Positions 32,748 through 46,361 are shown, numbered from the stretch's first letter. The stretch is 64,000 bases of DNA from Saposhnikovia divaricata (GCA_036435485.1 CM071594.1:101025001-101089000); one strand, 5' to 3'. The notes: generated by a model not told the origin, from the sequence alone. Made by a program: numbers and translations.

Positions 32748-34075
32748 CGAATGTATAACTTTTTCATTGATTTAATCAGTAAAGAAAAAGGATGGATTGG
32801 TTCAATTTAATCGAGTTGATCACACTCCATGTGTAAATTGTTCATGTGTAAAAGTAAATTATACAATATTGCTTGTATTTAAATTGTGGATGTTAATTGA
32901 AAATTTAATATGCTTCCGTATCTTATCATGATTCTCATGGTCACTGATTACGAATTAATCGAAAAGTTAAAATCGTCTATTTTTTATTGCCGAAAAAAAA
33001 TTGCATCAATTTTGAATAAGGATTAAAAATGGACGATATAAATAAGTTTATTCTATCGTTTTACCATGAAATAATTGTACTTTTAGATAGATAATTAATA
33101 TTTTATATTAATAATAGAATTATAATATTCTAATAAATATTGTTAAAGTTTTATATTAATTATAAAATAAAGTGTATTTAATATAAGTTTAATAGGTACA
33201 ATTACTGACTAATTAAAATGCTATTAAATGCAAGAAAATTATTTTAATAAAAAAAATCAAAAATGTGAAAATCAAGAAAAATGTTCTGTAACTTGAGTGA
33301 AAGCCTATCCGATCTCCTGGTTTATTATGACTCCACAATCATTGATAATAAAGAATGCTTGAGAATTTCAGGTTAATAACATTTTTTAAAGCCGACACCC
33401 CTCTCATAATATACATATTCAATAATAGTGTAAAAAATTTGTTTAATTAGAATAAAATTTTATTTCGACACAATGTAATGAAACAATGGGTGTATAGCTT
33501 TTTTATCGATTGTTCTTTCGATAAATGGCTGGGTTTGTTAAATTTAATCGATTTGATCATAACTCATGTATAATTTATTCATGTGCAAAATTAAAAATTT
33601 GTCTTTATTCTTTTTATACAATTCCAGAAATTAAGTAAATATCTTGTACTTCCATAATTTATTACGACTTTCACAATCATTGATAATAAAAATTGCTTGA
33701 GAAGTTAAGGCCGACTACCCTATAATCATCCGAAAAGAAAATATAATGATATTGAATAGGGAATAAAAAATAACGCAATATAAACAATTGTTAATCGTCA
33801 TTTTACCTAAAAATAAACTTAACTGTATATAATTAATATTTAATATTGAAATAATAACTATAATGTTCAAATAAAGCTTGCTAATTTTTAAATAAATTAA
33901 ATAGAATAAATTGAATAGATGTTTAATAGATGTAATTAATGACTAATTAAATTGTCATTAATAGTTATTTAATGCAAGAAAATAATTTTAATAAGAAAAA
34001 TCAGAAAAACGAAAATTTAAGAAAAATACCTTAAAGTGTTCTGGTGCATTTCCGATCTCCTGGCATTATAATATA
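32748..34075. repeat. AT-rich diverged repeats
   Basis: Two pairs of diverged direct copies can be seen: around 32803-32850 and 33538-33585 ('aatttaatcga..tgatca'), and around 33320-33372 and 33657-33709 ('cacaatcattgataataaa'). No coding sequence was found. Confidence 0.55.
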
Positions 34076-34499
34076 CTAGCTTAAAGCCCGTGCGATGCAC
34101 GGATTTTTTTATTTTAATATTATATAAATTTTTTCATTTATTTAAATTAATTTTTTAAAAGATGAATTTTGGAGGATTACATTATTAAATCAGATGATTT
34201 GATAATAATTATACAGATGTTATTCGTGATATTTCTAGAAATGGAAGGATTTTAGTTAGCAAATATAGAAAAGATGATAGGTTTTAGTTGAAAACGGTAA
34301 TGGATTAATTATTGGTAATTATAAAATTATTATTTTTATTAAATAGAATGCATGTGATATGATTAGAAAAAGATAGGATTTAGTTAGAGAAAATTAAAAA
34401 GGAAACATGTTATAGGTGAAAAATATAATTGATTAGTTTATAGCAATTATAATTTAATTACCTTATTTACTAAATACAATTGTACGAAATATTTTAAGA

Positions 34500-36260
34500 A
34501 AAGGTGAAATTAATATTGTCCGTGATATATATATCTATTAAAAGAAGGATTTTAGTTAAAAATATAGGAAAGATGATACGTTTTAGTTGAAAAAGGTAAT
34601 CGGTTAATTATTAATATTAAAATATTATTAGTTTATTTTATTAAATAAAACCTCCCTTGATATAATTGGAAAAAGAGAGATTTTAGTTAGAGAAAATAGA
34701 AAGGTAGCGTGAAAATTAAAAAAAATGACATGATTTATGTGAAAAAGGTAATTGATTCGCTTATATAATTATAATTTAATTATGTCATTTTACTAAATAA
34801 AATTGCTCATAGTTTTTAGAAAATGAGAAATTAATGTTGTCCGTGATATTTCTAGAAAAAAAAGGAGTTTAATTAGAAAAAATAGAAAAGATGATACATT
34901 TTAGCTGAAAAGGTAATCGGTTAATTATTAGTATTATAATATTATTATTTTATTTTATTAAATAGAAACATCTGTGATATAATTGGAAAAAGAGAGATTT
35001 TAATAAGAGAAAAGAAAAAAGGTACCGTGTTTTGGTTGAAAAAGGTAACCGTTCATGATATAATTGGAAAAAGAGAGATGTTAGTTAGAGAAAAAAGAAA
35101 GGGTAACGTGTTTTGGGTGAAAAAGATAATTGATTAGTTAATAGTAATTATAATATAATTACGTTATTTTATTAAACAAAACTACTCGTACTATTTTTTA
35201 AAAAAAGAGATATTTTAGTTAAATAAAATATGAAAGATATTCTATTTTACTTGAAAAAGAAAATTGGTTAGTTATTGAAAAATAGAAAAGGTAATATGTT
35301 TAACTTGAAAAAGGAAATTGATTAATAAAGGAGAAATTTTAGTTAGATAAAATATAAAGGGATATTATATTTTATCAGAAAAATGAAATTATTTAGTTTT
35401 TGAAAAAGAGAAAAAATAATATGTTTAACCTCAAGAAGGAAATTTATTAGTTAGTAGAAAAGGTAATATGTCTAACCTGAAAAAAGAAATTGATTAATAA
35501 AGTAGAAATTTTAGTTAGTTAAAATATAAAAGGATATTGTATTTTAGGAAATTAGTTAGTTAGATAAAATATAAAGGGATATTATATTTTATCATAAAAA
35601 GGAAATTATTTAGTTTTTGAAAAAGAGAAAAGATAATATGTTTAACCTTAAGAAAGAAATTGATTAGTTAGTAGAAAATGTAATATGTCTAACCTGAAAA
35701 AGGAAATTGATTAATAAAGTAGAAATTTTAGTTAGATAAAATATAAAAGAATATTATATTTTAGGAAATTAGTTAGTTCTTGACAAATAGAAAAGATAAT
35801 ATGTTTAAACTAAAGAAGGAAATTGATTAATTAAATTATCTGTAATTAAGTAAGGGAATTTATTAGTTAGTAGAAAAGGTAATATGTCTAACCTCAAAAC
35901 GGAAATTGATTAATAAAGGAGAAATTTTAATTAGATAAAATATAAAGGATATTGTATTTTAGGAAATTAGTTAGTTAGATAAAATATAAAGGGATATTAT
36001 ATTGTATCATAAAAAGAAAATTATTTAGTTTTTGAAAAAGAGAAAAGATAATATGTTTAACCTTAATTGAGTAGTTAGAAATTGATTAGTTAGTAGAAAA
36101 GGTAATATGTCTAATCTGAAAAAGATAATTGATTAATAAAGTAGAAATTTTAGTTAGATAAAATATAAAAGGATATTATATTTTAGGAAATTAGTTAGTT
36201 CTTGAAAAATAAAAAAGATAATATGTTTAAACTCAATAAGGAAATTGATTACTTATCTTA
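34500..36260. repeat. Tandem repeat array inside Helitron 1
   Basis: Recurrent AT-rich units contain motifs like 'ggaaattgattaataaag' followed by 'agaaattttagttag' and 'atataaagggatattatatt'. The distal part (35280-36260) has the tightest repetition. Confidence 0.8.
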
Positions 36261-36302
36261 TCTGTAATTAAGTAAGGGTAAATAAGTAAAATCAACAGTA
36301 CC

Positions 36303-36333
36303 GACCAACCGAGACCGACCGACCGACCGACGG
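36303..36333. repeat. GACC microsatellite
   Basis: Short (GACC)n run just inside the Helitron 1 5' end. Confidence 0.85.
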
Positions 36334-36378
36334 ACTAACCAAACTTTTAATGTTTCGGCTTTTATATAATAGTATAGA

Positions 36379-36758
36379 TATAGATAGATACTACCAAATG
36401 TTAACTGTGCTACAGACAGTTGGGAGTTGGCCATTGACTTTATTATCTGATTTAATAATAATAAATATTATTGCATATAGTAGTTAACTTCTTTTCTTTT
36501 GCATTACAATATTATTATCAATATTGATGTTGTTTATTGTTATAATAACTCATAATTTGACAAAATCGAAATCGTTAAATGATAATCAGAACTACATAAA
36601 TCGTTTCAAGCAATTTGTTTACAGTTGCCAAGTACAAACGAATGGGGGAAACCGACCTAATCAACTTATGCATATCCCTTTTTTTTAATAGAACTTATGC
36701 ACGTCCCTAATTATTGTACAAAATGGTGTACGAGCATATATTAATGTTAGGAATGTTA
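36379..36758. other. AT-rich intergenic stretch, nothing recognised
   Basis: No frame, repeat or RNA gene is visible. Confidence 0.6.
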
Positions 36759-37122
36759 GAGCAACTCCAAGAGATCCCTTATATGATCTTCTAACTCAAA
36801 TTATAAGGGATTATATTTAAAATTGTGCTCCAACAGCCTCTTAACTTTTCCTTAAAAAGTTAAGAGCATCATGTCATTCCTTATCTTTAAGGGCTCCCTT
36901 ATTTCACTTTTATCAATAAAATATTATTTTCCCTCCTCTTTCCAATTGTTTCCCTCTTTTTTTGTTCTTGCTTCCTTCCTTTTATTTATTATTTAATAAT
37001 ATAAGGATCAATTATAAGGAAGCTTGTTGGAGTTGTCATACTTTATAATATCCTAAATCACTAAGAGCCTAATATTTTATAATATTTATAAGTAAAACAC
37101 AAGGAGGCTGTTGGAGTTGCTC
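36759..37122. mobile_element. PIF/Harbinger-type MITE (364 bp)
   Basis: Terminal inverted repeats GAGCAACTCCAA and TTGGAGTTGCTC are flanked by TTA on both sides (36756-36758 and 37123-37125), the standard PIF/Harbinger target duplication. Confidence 0.93.
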
Positions 37123-37144
37123 TTAGAGGGTAAAGGTCAACAGT

Positions 37145-38050
37145 ACCATTTTTTTTTTACGCTGACAAGAATACTAGTCGCGCATGTGTATGGCCAAAAA
37201 TACCGATCAGTTACGCATTTTGAGAATGCGTAACACCTGTTACGCATTTTCTATATGCGTAACATTAAATTTTTTTTTTTTTTTTTAAAAATAGCAACTT
37301 ATTACGCATTTGGAAGGAGGGTAATACGACTAATGGATGAAAGCTATTACGCATTCACAAAATGCGTAATATATATAAATAATAAAATATTTTTATAAAT
37401 GGTTTCAAAAAAAATTTATAAATAATATTTCTAAACCCCAAAATGGAAAAGTTGAACCCCAAAAGTTAACCGTTGAACCCCTAATGGAATACAGATAAAT
37501 TTTAAAATTGTAAAATTAAATTCGGCTGCCTGATTTTTAAACGCTAACGCGCTTAAAAATCAGGATAAGTTAGGGTTTAGGGTCTAGGGTTTAGGGTTGT
37601 AAACAACCCTAAACCCTAAACCCTAAGTCCGTATACGGTTTATTCGTCATACCGAATATTTCTGAAACTCGAAATGGAAAAGTTGAATCCTAAAAGTTAA
37701 TTGTGAACCCGTAAGGGAAAAGATAAATTTAAAAATCTTAATTAAAAAATTTAATATTTTTAAATCCCAAATATTGGAACCAGTTGAATCCCGAATAGAA
37801 ATTATTTAACCCTAAATATTAAGTTATTACGCATTTGATATTTGGGTATTAAGGTGTTACGCATTTGACATACGGGTAAATTGTTTTTTTTTTTTTGTTA
37901 CCCATCTAATGGATGCGTAATAAGGGAGGGGGATTTGACTTTTTTTTGTTATGCATTTTATAAATGCGTAACAACTATTAAGCTTATTCCAAATGCGTAA
38001 CCAGCTGGTATTATTGGCCACATATGTGGGAATTGTTATTTTGATAATAG
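37145..38050. mobile_element. DNA element with TTACGCAT subterminal repeats
   Basis: About a dozen copies of TTACGCAT or its reverse complement ATGCGTAA (a few diverged) lie mainly near both ends (37215-37375 and 37825-38000). The outermost pieces form imperfect terminal inverted repeats ('atgtgtatggcc...ttacgcattt' versus the reverse of 'aaatgcgtaacc...ggccacatatgtg'). This suggests a non-autonomous transposon with clustered transposase sites. No transposase and no clear target duplication; superfamily unknown. Confidence 0.6.
37570..37626. repeat. Telomere-like repeats in inverted orientation
   Basis: About three TTTAGGG-type units are followed, after 'ttgtaaacaa', by three CCCTAAA-type units, forming a near-perfect palindrome with plant telomere sequence inside the DNA element. 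Confidence 0.85.
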
Positions 38051-38407
38051 GAGCCCCAAAAGTTGGTAAAAATGTCATTCTTTCGATTTTAAATTAGGTA
38101 CAAAAACATAAAATTTGGATAGCCAACTCAACATACGCATACACATAAAAAAGTGTATTTAGGAAAAGAAAAAAAAATATTATCATTCTAAAATTTTTAA
38201 AGATTACTCACTCCGTCCCACTTGTTTGTTAACATTTCAAAAAAGGATATTTGACACGCATTTTAAGCTGAATTTTAAGAATAATTCTATACCTTATTTT
38301 TGAAATATTTTTTTTTATAAAAAAAGAAAATTAAACATATATAAGCATTGTGTAATGAAAGAGATTTCTAGAAATTATCAAAAAAGATTAAAAAGAAAAA
38401 AAAGTAA

Positions 38408-39039
38408 GAACATCTCCAATAGAAGTTACCGACATAGTTGCCAACTTCTATCATATCATCACATATATTACTTTTTTATTTCTTCTCTCCTCCATCTCAT
38501 TGTTGGCAACTTTTGTTACAAATCTACTCCAATAGTTGGCAACTTTAAAAGTTGCCAATGTGATCCCATACATCAATTTTATATTATCCTATAAACATAT
38601 ATTATATATTCTAAATAAAATTGAAAATTTGGATATTTAAAATACTTAATTCCCCCCCGTAATGATTTTTTTCCTTTTTTTTTTTGACATTACATTAATA
38701 TAAAATATCAAATGATTTAAATTTTTAAATATAAAATAATATTATCTTTACATCAATATAATTTGATTAAATGAAAATATTGAAAAAAATGATATTTTTT
38801 TCTTTTCTTCTCATGTACATTAATGATATTAGATATGTGACATATTTAGAAAAAAAGAAAAAAACATTTAAAGTGATAATAAAATATGGAAGATATAAAA
38901 AAGGGTAAAGTTAAATAAACTTTTGAGAAATTGTATGTGTTTTAACTAAATGGGGAAATTGCCAACTTTTGACAACTTTGATAACATTGGACAACCAAGA
39001 GTGTCATGCCAAATATTGGCAACCCTATTGAAGATACTC
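38408..39039. mobile_element. PIF/Harbinger-type MITE (632 bp)
   Basis: The left end GAACATCTCCAATAG and right end CTATTGAAGATACTC are imperfect inverted repeats with TAA duplications at 38405-38407 and 39040-39042. The inside is AT-rich, with a 'gttggcaact' motif repeated. Confidence 0.82.
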
Positions 39040-39110
39040 TAACGGACCAGACGTATGTACATACTTTTAAGTGAGACGAGCAAAAGTGATCTTTGCAAAT
39101 GTGATCATCT

Positions 39111-39682
39111 TAGGCACGTTTGGCCCCTAGTTTATAAGTTATTTATTCTATAAAAAAATTAAGTTTATGTATTTTTTTAAGAAAAAAATGTGTACCAAAG
39201 TTTAAGAGCATCTCCAAGAGACTCTCTATTGTAGCTCTTAACTCAAAAAATGAGAAGAGAGAATAAAAATCAAGTTCCAAGAGACTTAGAGGCTCTTTAA
39301 AAAGTTAAGAGCTTCTTCTCTCTCATCTATTTTAGGAGCAACTAGTAGCTCTTAACTTAATATTTTATTAGTAAAATAGTGGTTCTTCTCTCTCATCTAT
39401 TGATTGTTTGTCCAAATGGAATTGAAATATTAATAAAATATAAAATAAAGAGCCATAATAGAGAGCATTGTTGGAGTTGACACACAAATCAATGTAATAA
39501 CTTGCTAAGAGCTTAATTGTTTATAATATATTTAGGAGTGAGCTAAGAGACTCTTGGAGATGCTCTAACATTCGTTAGCTAGTAAAAATAAGTTACTTAT
39601 TTAGAAAAAAAAATATTTACATAATTTTTTCAGAATAAATAACTTATTTCTGAAAAATAAGATTCCCAAACGGGACCTTAGT
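39111..39682. mobile_element. Possible hAT-like MITE, interrupted
   Basis: The left end 'taggcacgtttggcccctag' and right end 'cccaaacgggacctta' are inverted copies, with matching 'ataagttattta' inside. It is split by the MITE at 39206-39565. No target duplication was found. Confidence 0.45.
39206..39565. mobile_element. PIF/Harbinger-type MITE (360 bp), nested
   Basis: Inverted ends GAGCATCTCCAAGAGACTCT and AGAGACTCTTGGAGATGCTC are flanked by TAA at 39203-39205 and 39566-39568. It inserted into the element at 39111-39682. Confidence 0.94.
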
Positions 39683-39845
39683 CGAGTTTTGATGTAAAAT
39701 GAGACGATTTGCAAAAATAAGTTACTTATTTAAAAAAAAGTACATATTTACATACTTTTTTTCAGAATAAATAATTTATTTCTGAAAAATAAAATTTTCC
39801 AAGTAGAACCTTAGTCGAGTTTTGATGTAAAATAAGACGGGATTC
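39588..39845. repeat. Tandem duplication, about 130 bp
   Basis: Two diverged direct copies share 'aaaaataagttacttattta' and 'ccttagtcgagttttgatgt'. Confidence 0.75.
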
Positions 39846-39849
39846 TAAG

Positions 39850-40195
39850 TACAGTATCATTTTTAATAAACTTCAATTTTACTATAAAGGGAAGGTCATG
39901 ATTTGATGAATTTCCACTTGGGCATCGCAATTAATATATTGGATCTTATTCTATTATCAACCACCAATATATACTTCCTTCATTCCTCCAAATTTTGTAC
40001 ATAAGGGGGTTTGACACGTATTTTAATATTTATATAAAATATAATTTTATAAATTTGTTTAATTATGTTTTTTGAAGAAAAACTTAATGTTTTAATTTTT
40101 ATTCATAAAAAGAAAATTTTAAAAATAAATTTTAAAAATAAATTTTATATATACCTTACAATACGTGTCAATTCCTCTATCTTAAATATAAAGAA
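39850..40195. other. AT-rich intergenic stretch, nothing recognised
   Basis: No frame or complete element is seen; 'cttccttcattcctccaaat' may be a worn MITE end. Confidence 0.5.
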
Positions 40196-41737
40196 CTAGT
40201 CGACTAAGCCGCGCTTCGCGGCAGCCTTATATTGTTTTTTTAAAATTTAAAAAAAAATATTTAAAAAAATTGAAAAAATATATGTATAATATCAATATAG
40301 ATTGGTGAACAAAATATCGTATAAATTAAATATTCATAAATAATAAGATGTATTATTCATATATTTTTCTATAATGATTTTTGTCTCACAATTTTTTAGG
40401 CCGACACCCATTGTATCTATTATAAAAAGCGTACACACTAATTAAAATTTAAATACTAAAATTCTTTTTTAACTTTGATTTCGATTTGCACATCGGTGAG
40501 AGTTTATTAGGTTCAATTAGAATTGGGAGATACTATTGTTAAAAAAAAGGTTATAACTTCCTTTTTAAATCCTAACTAGAATATAATTTAGAGTGAGCCT
40601 TACCTTTAATAACATCAATTATTTTCTTGATTGCATATTTTATGTACATCAATTCTATCCTTGATTGCATATTATAGTTTGAAAATTGAGATAATTTAGA
40701 AAATTCGATAAATAGTTTTCGAGTTTTTAAAAAAATTTACAAAAATATTATATAATATCAATATAGATTGGTGAACACAATATTGTATAAATGAAATATA
40801 CATGATAATAAAATAAATTATTCATATATTTTTTTATACCGATTTTGTCAAACTATTTTTTAGGCCGACACCCGTTGTATATATTATAAAAATACTAAAC
40901 GTACACAATAATAAAAATTTAAATACTAAAATCCTACTTGAATTTAATTTCGGTTTGCACACTAGTGAGATTTTCTCATGATTCTATTAGAACACAATAT
41001 TGTATAAATGAAATATACATGATAATAAAATATATTATTCATATATTTTTCTATACCAATTTTGTCAAACTATTTTTTATGCCGACACCCGTTGTATATA
41101 TTATAAAAATACTAAACGTACACAATAATAAAAATTTAAATACTAAAATTCTCTTTGAATTTAATTTCGGTTTACACACTAGTGAGATTTTCTCATGATT
41201 CTATTAGAATTGGGAGATTTTGTTGTAAAAAAAGGTTATAACTTGTTTTTTATATCCTAGTTATAATATAGTTTAGAGGTGAAACTTGCCTTTAATAACA
41301 ACAATTATTTCCTTGCTTGCAAATTTTATATTTGAAAATTGAGATAATTTAGAAAATTAACCTTTAATAACAACAATTATTTCCTTGATTGCAAATTTTA
41401 TATTTAAAAATTTAGATAATTTAGAAAATTAGATAAATAGCTTTCGAGTGATTACAAAGCTCCACCGCCCGAGAATTTCCTTTATATAATATAATTATAA
41501 TATAGTTTAGAGGTGAGACCTGCCTTTAATAACAACAATTATTTCCTTGCTTGCAAATTTTATATTTAAAAATTGAGATAATTTAAAAAATTAGGCTTTA
41601 ATAACAACAATTATTTCCTTGATTGCAAATTTTATATTTAAAAATTAAAATAATTTAGAAAATTAGATAAATAATTTTTGAGTGATTACAAAGCTCCACC
41701 GTCCAAGAATTTCCTTTATATAATATAATAAAGAAGA
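40196..41737 (-). mobile_element. Non-autonomous Helitron 2
   Basis: Minus-strand reading starts TCTTCTTTATTATATTATAT at 41737 and ends CTAG at 40199-40196, preceded by a strong GC hairpin (GCCGCGAAGCGCGGC). A and T flank it, the Helitron target. Inside are duplicated segments: 40740-40960 resembles 40990-41200, and 'caacaattatttccttg' recurs four times (41300-41630). It has no helicase frame. Confidence 0.86.
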
Positions 41738-41761
41738 TTGGAAGGGAGGGGGGAGTATATC

Positions 41762-42204
41762 TTTAATCAAGGATTCGAGAAAAAGAAATGATTGAGTTCT
41801 TCATGGAGTTTATTGTGTTCTGGTTTGGCATACCTCGATCTGTCGTTACCGACAATGGAACCCAGTTCGTTGGCGAGGACTTTGAAGCAATGCTGAAAGA
41901 ATTGAAAATAAAACACCTTAAGGCATCGGTGGCATATCCACAGGCCAACGGACATGTCGAGATATCTAACAGAACCATACTCCAAGGCCTTAAAAAAAGG
42001 ATCCAAGATTGCCCTCGCTGTTGGGTAGACGAGCTCCCCAACGTCCTGTGGTCATATAGAACAACTCTGAGGACTGTAACGGGTGAAACTCCCTTCCTCC
42101 TCGCTTACGGCACTTATGCTGTGATCCCAGTTGAAGTGTCACTAGATTCTCCCAGAATCGAGGACTTTGAAACAGCCAGTTCATGGGAAGGGTTGAAGTA
42201 TCTC
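41762..42204 (+). pseudogene. Ty3/gypsy integrase core fragment
   Basis: The frame (Met at 41788) has FGIPRSVVTDNGTQF (second catalytic Asp) and YPQANGHVEISNRTILQGLK (Glu), then the region LWSYRTTLRTVTGETPF. This fits the Tat/Ogre branch by residue pattern. It is cut on the left near the Helitron end and on the right at 42204 by the long LTR, which starts TGTAACGCC at 42205. Confidence 0.85.
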
Positions 42205-45200
42205 TGTAACGCCCCGACTTCCCAAAACTGAAAATATACTTTTTATAATAAAATAGACTTTGATACAGGGGAATTTTAAAAAAATTGCGGCATGAAGTAT
42301 TCGTAAATCGGACTTCCACCTGTAATACAACCCAATCCAAATTCCAATTTAACAAATACAAATAAAACTTAATACACCAATGATTCCTCTCCAAGGATCG
42401 ATTCCAAAGTATGATATGAAACAAGAAACTATACTATACAAATTTTTACAACTTCTATTTCTAATCTAATCTCAACCACTGTATCATCTAATCTTAAGCT
42501 CATACCGAATCTGTGCCTGTCCACGCTAGCTCTGAAATCTGTCCTGAATAGAGTGCCTCATCGCTCTCATTCAAAAGGAAATGTAGGTAGATCATCTTTA
42601 AACCTAACTGCAAAGGGTTAGGTAAAGACAAAGCAAGAGTGAGCCCAAAGAACGCACAGCAAGTTAATATAGTGAAGCAATGATATTACGATAATTCGTT
42701 GATGAACAATATCAAAGAATACTTTGTCTCAAGAGATCATTCAATTTCAATCACAGAGTAAAACTTTTCCATTTTCTTCAACTATACGATCTCAGATAAA
42801 ACTTTGAGAAAAAGAATGTCATGAAATTCCCCAATCATTCTTACTCCACTTTCAACGTACAATGTTACTTGCGAAGGGAATAACTGGGAAACTTCTATCC
42901 ATCCTTAATCCCATTATTTTACTGAGTTCCAAATTTTATCATGTAGAAAACGACTAACTCTGATATCCACAATTTCGAAACAAGAAACCATTTACCTTGG
43001 AATATATATATAAATTCTATCAAAACATTGCTTCCTTTAAAACCCTTTCATCTTTGAAACATATTTTTCATAAAACTTTTTAAAAACACTTAAGTTGATT
43101 TTTTTATTATTCTCCTGATTACGGACAATACGGGTGATCAGCCACGTGAAGTCCCCATTCCTTTGAAATTGGGTTCCCAATTAGGCAACACATTGGCCTT
43201 TAATGTTGGACTAGGACCACCCTAGCCTCTTACGCTATATAAAAGTGCTGGACTAGGACCACCCTAGCCTCTTACGCTTTTCCAATTTATAAATAAATTT
43301 ATTATTAATGATTTAAAACATTTCACTTTTCAGTCCTTAAACTCACTGATAACAGATCAGCCCAGTATAAGGAATTTTTAAAACAAAACATCTTTAATTA
43401 ATTAAACCATTTTAGGAAGCAATATTAAAAGATTCAGAATCATGGAAGCAATTGATATAGGGAATCATAATCAGCAAAACAATAAGATTAACCTAAACAT
43501 GGCAAGGTTCAGCAAGATAGAATCATATATCAACAAGGAAACATCTATCAATTTAGGAGCAAAGCAATTGTTAGGATTCTAGAAATTTAACAACAATTTA
43601 TGTGATAATCCTGGAATAAAGGAATCTGAAATTCAAGGAAAGATTTGAGTAATGCATTGGTTATAAACAATAAAGAGTCGTTGGTTAATAAAGAATAAAA
43701 CAAAGGTTAGGTTCTAGAATTTAATTCAAAGGTTATGAAATCTGGTTTCGCTGGTATGGTTTAAAGGAATAAGCATAAGGAAAAGATTAAGATAAAGCAA
43801 GGCATAAATTATAGGTCAAGGTTTATGGATTAACAAGAAACAGGGTAAATGATAGGGTACATAAATTTAAATAATGATTCATAAGGGTAAGCAAGGTACA
43901 GGTGTTTCAGCACTAATTTATAAAGAATATACAATAAGGTATAAAGGGGTCCAACAATAATTAAAAAGGAATATCAATAGGGTAATAAAGTTTTAATACA
44001 AGGTTCGAGTAACTTAAACAAAAGAAAGGGATACAAACCCTAGCAACATGACTTAGAAGAACAACTTTAAATTAATAAAAGCAGGTTCACATCATTCAAG
44101 ATAAGTATGAAGGGAATAAACGCTTGCAAGAAAGGATTCAAAAGAACATATAACTAATACAGGAGGATTTCACTTCACTTGAACAATAAATGAGGGATAG
44201 TATACTTGAAAGGAAAATTTGGGGAATAATCAAATCCTCAACATAATAGTTGCACAAACTATTTCACTTGAACAATAAGTGAAAGGATATAGTCACTTGC
44301 CTCTGGTCCTTAGCTATTATGTAACGTCGCAGTAATACTACTTTCTTCTTCTATCTTATGGCATCATAATCTTCTATTATAAACATTCTTCGGTTTATTG
44401 CTCTTGCGGTTGCCACGAGTCTGATCCGCCGATATCGAGCCCGCGCGTCAAACAAAGGTGGTGGCTTCTCCTTCCCTGTCTCCTCACGTCAGTACAGAAA
44501 GCATACCCACGGACACACTCTCTAACTTATAATATACACACCCATACCTCTCGGCACAAACACACACAATTAAACTTAATTTGCATCACACACCATCACC
44601 TCTCTTTTTCCTCCTCCTGCAAGCTCTACACAAGAAACAACCATACAAGCACATTCCCATCAGTACACTACTTACATCCCCTTGCACAACCTTTCCAACC
44701 CACTCTCTCACTATCATACCTGCTCCAACTCCCTTCACACCACTTCATCACCATCTCTAAATTTTATTTATTTCTTACAGTCCTAAAACAAGCATACCAC
44801 GACCCTTACACACCAATACATTCCCTCACGAACGCTCTTCCTTCTCCCCTGCCTCCTTCTCACCATCGTTCTTCATACCACCAGCACCATACCATCCCTT
44901 GCACACCTCAATTCACTGCAAATCAACATTGCTTCTATAGATAATTGAAACCCCCAACTTGGCATAATCCAGCACAACACACGGCCATTCTCGGCCACAC
45001 CCACGCATATATTACACACACACACACACACACACTCCTATACATAGAAATACGCACACACGTAGCGCAACTTCCTGCCCAAACAACCACAGCAGTAATA
45101 CCGAGCTTACACCAGCACCTATACATACACACCCACGCTACGCACACAGTACACGCAGTTACAGGGCAAAACAGAGGGGATACAGAGTTTAATTTGCAGC

Positions 45201-45962
45201 CATGGTCATCAAGGACACCATCTCAAAGTTTAATTGTGCCGAAAAATGAAAGAGAGACTGGTGAGTTTAGAGAGATTAAGAGCATGAGAGAGAGATTAGA
45301 AAGAGGGAGAAAGAGAGCTCGAGTCTTCTGGAAAGACCGAGAGAGATTTGTGTGGCCAAAAAAAAAAAAACAAGGCTGGTGTTTAGATATGGTAAGAAGA
45401 CAAAGGCAACTTGGTAATTTAACCAAGCTGAAATCAAATAAAAAAATTTTACTTTAAACACTTTTTTTTAAATCGAAATTAAATTAAAAATGAGTGAAAA
45501 ATTAAATTTTTCATTTTTAAAATAAAGGGTATAAAATTATAAAGACACCCATATTTTTAAAATATTTTTAGGATAAAAAATGAATTAAATATGAATTTTG
45601 CAAGTTTTGATCCTTTAAATACAATGAAACTCTTAAAATCATTTTAAAATACTTAAACACTCAAAATAATTCTTCCACTAATTTTAAAAACTAAATAATA
45701 TTATAAAGATGATAACAGAAAAGATTTCATAATTTTTAATAACTCCAATGATTTTATAAAAATTTCAGAAGATCAATAATACACAATTTAAACAGATTTT
45801 AGTCATCAAAATTCAAATAAAGATACACGAACCCACATTTCACATATAAATCTTCATATAACACGTAAACATGATGTCACATAAATTCAATCCTAAAAAG
45901 AAAATTCACATTTAGTATTAAAATAATAATAATTATAAATACAAAATTTTCAAGGCGTTATA
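42205..45962 (-). repeat. 3' LTR of LARD-like element
   Basis: The 3758-bp copy starts TGTAACGCC on the plus strand and ends GGCGTTATA, the inverse except for one C-to-T change. It contains a 170-codon open frame (44945) that is also partly present in the other LTR around an (AC)n tract; I treat that as chance. A 32-bp piece 'gctggactaggaccacccta' repeats at 43225 and 43247. Confidence 0.9.
45014..45036. repeat. AC microsatellite in 3' LTR (second copy at 50880-50904)
   Basis: An (AC)n tract present in both LTRs. Confidence 0.9.
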
Positions 45963-46286
45963 TCCTTCCCCCCTTAATTGGATTCTGTCCTCAGAATCGA
46001 CCGTAAGAAAACTTATGACGGTATTTTCAAACATTTCTCTTTCAATTTCCAAGTTTCTTCTTTCATGTAAGAATTCCTTTACATCATCTCATATCTCGCT
46101 AGGCTCGTAAGCCCGCAGATTTCCAAAATAACTTAAACCTTTGATTTGCATGTCTCGTTACTTTTAGATATTTATCAGTCGCACGTGATGATCCTTTCCT
46201 ACCGAAAATCGGACATGACCTATTCGTATAATGAACTATGCCCTGTACACACGCGTTAAGTACTAATTCAATCATCCATAATAATT

Positions 46287-46288
<2 letters not shown>

Positions 46289-46361
<73 letters not shown>
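46289..46361. repeat. AT microsatellite
   Basis: A 70-base (AT)n tract. Confidence 0.95.

Larger units (their letters stand above)
34076..36378 (-). mobile_element. Non-autonomous Helitron 1
   Basis: Read on the minus strand it starts TCTATACTATTATATAAAAGCC-like sequence at 36378 and ends CTAG at 34079-34076. A hairpin (CCGTGCATCGCACGG) lies about 11 bases before the end. It is flanked by A upstream and T downstream, the Helitron target. No Rep/helicase frame is present. Much of the inside is tandemly repeated. Confidence 0.88.

Noticed and set aside
37570..37626. True telomere or chromosome-fusion scar
   Set aside because: Only about three units each way and located inside a transposon-like element; too short to claim a telomere fusion.
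44945..45457. 170-codon plus-strand open frame in the long LTR
   Set aside because: It runs through an (AC)n tract, has no domain, and the other LTR copy does not keep the same frame.
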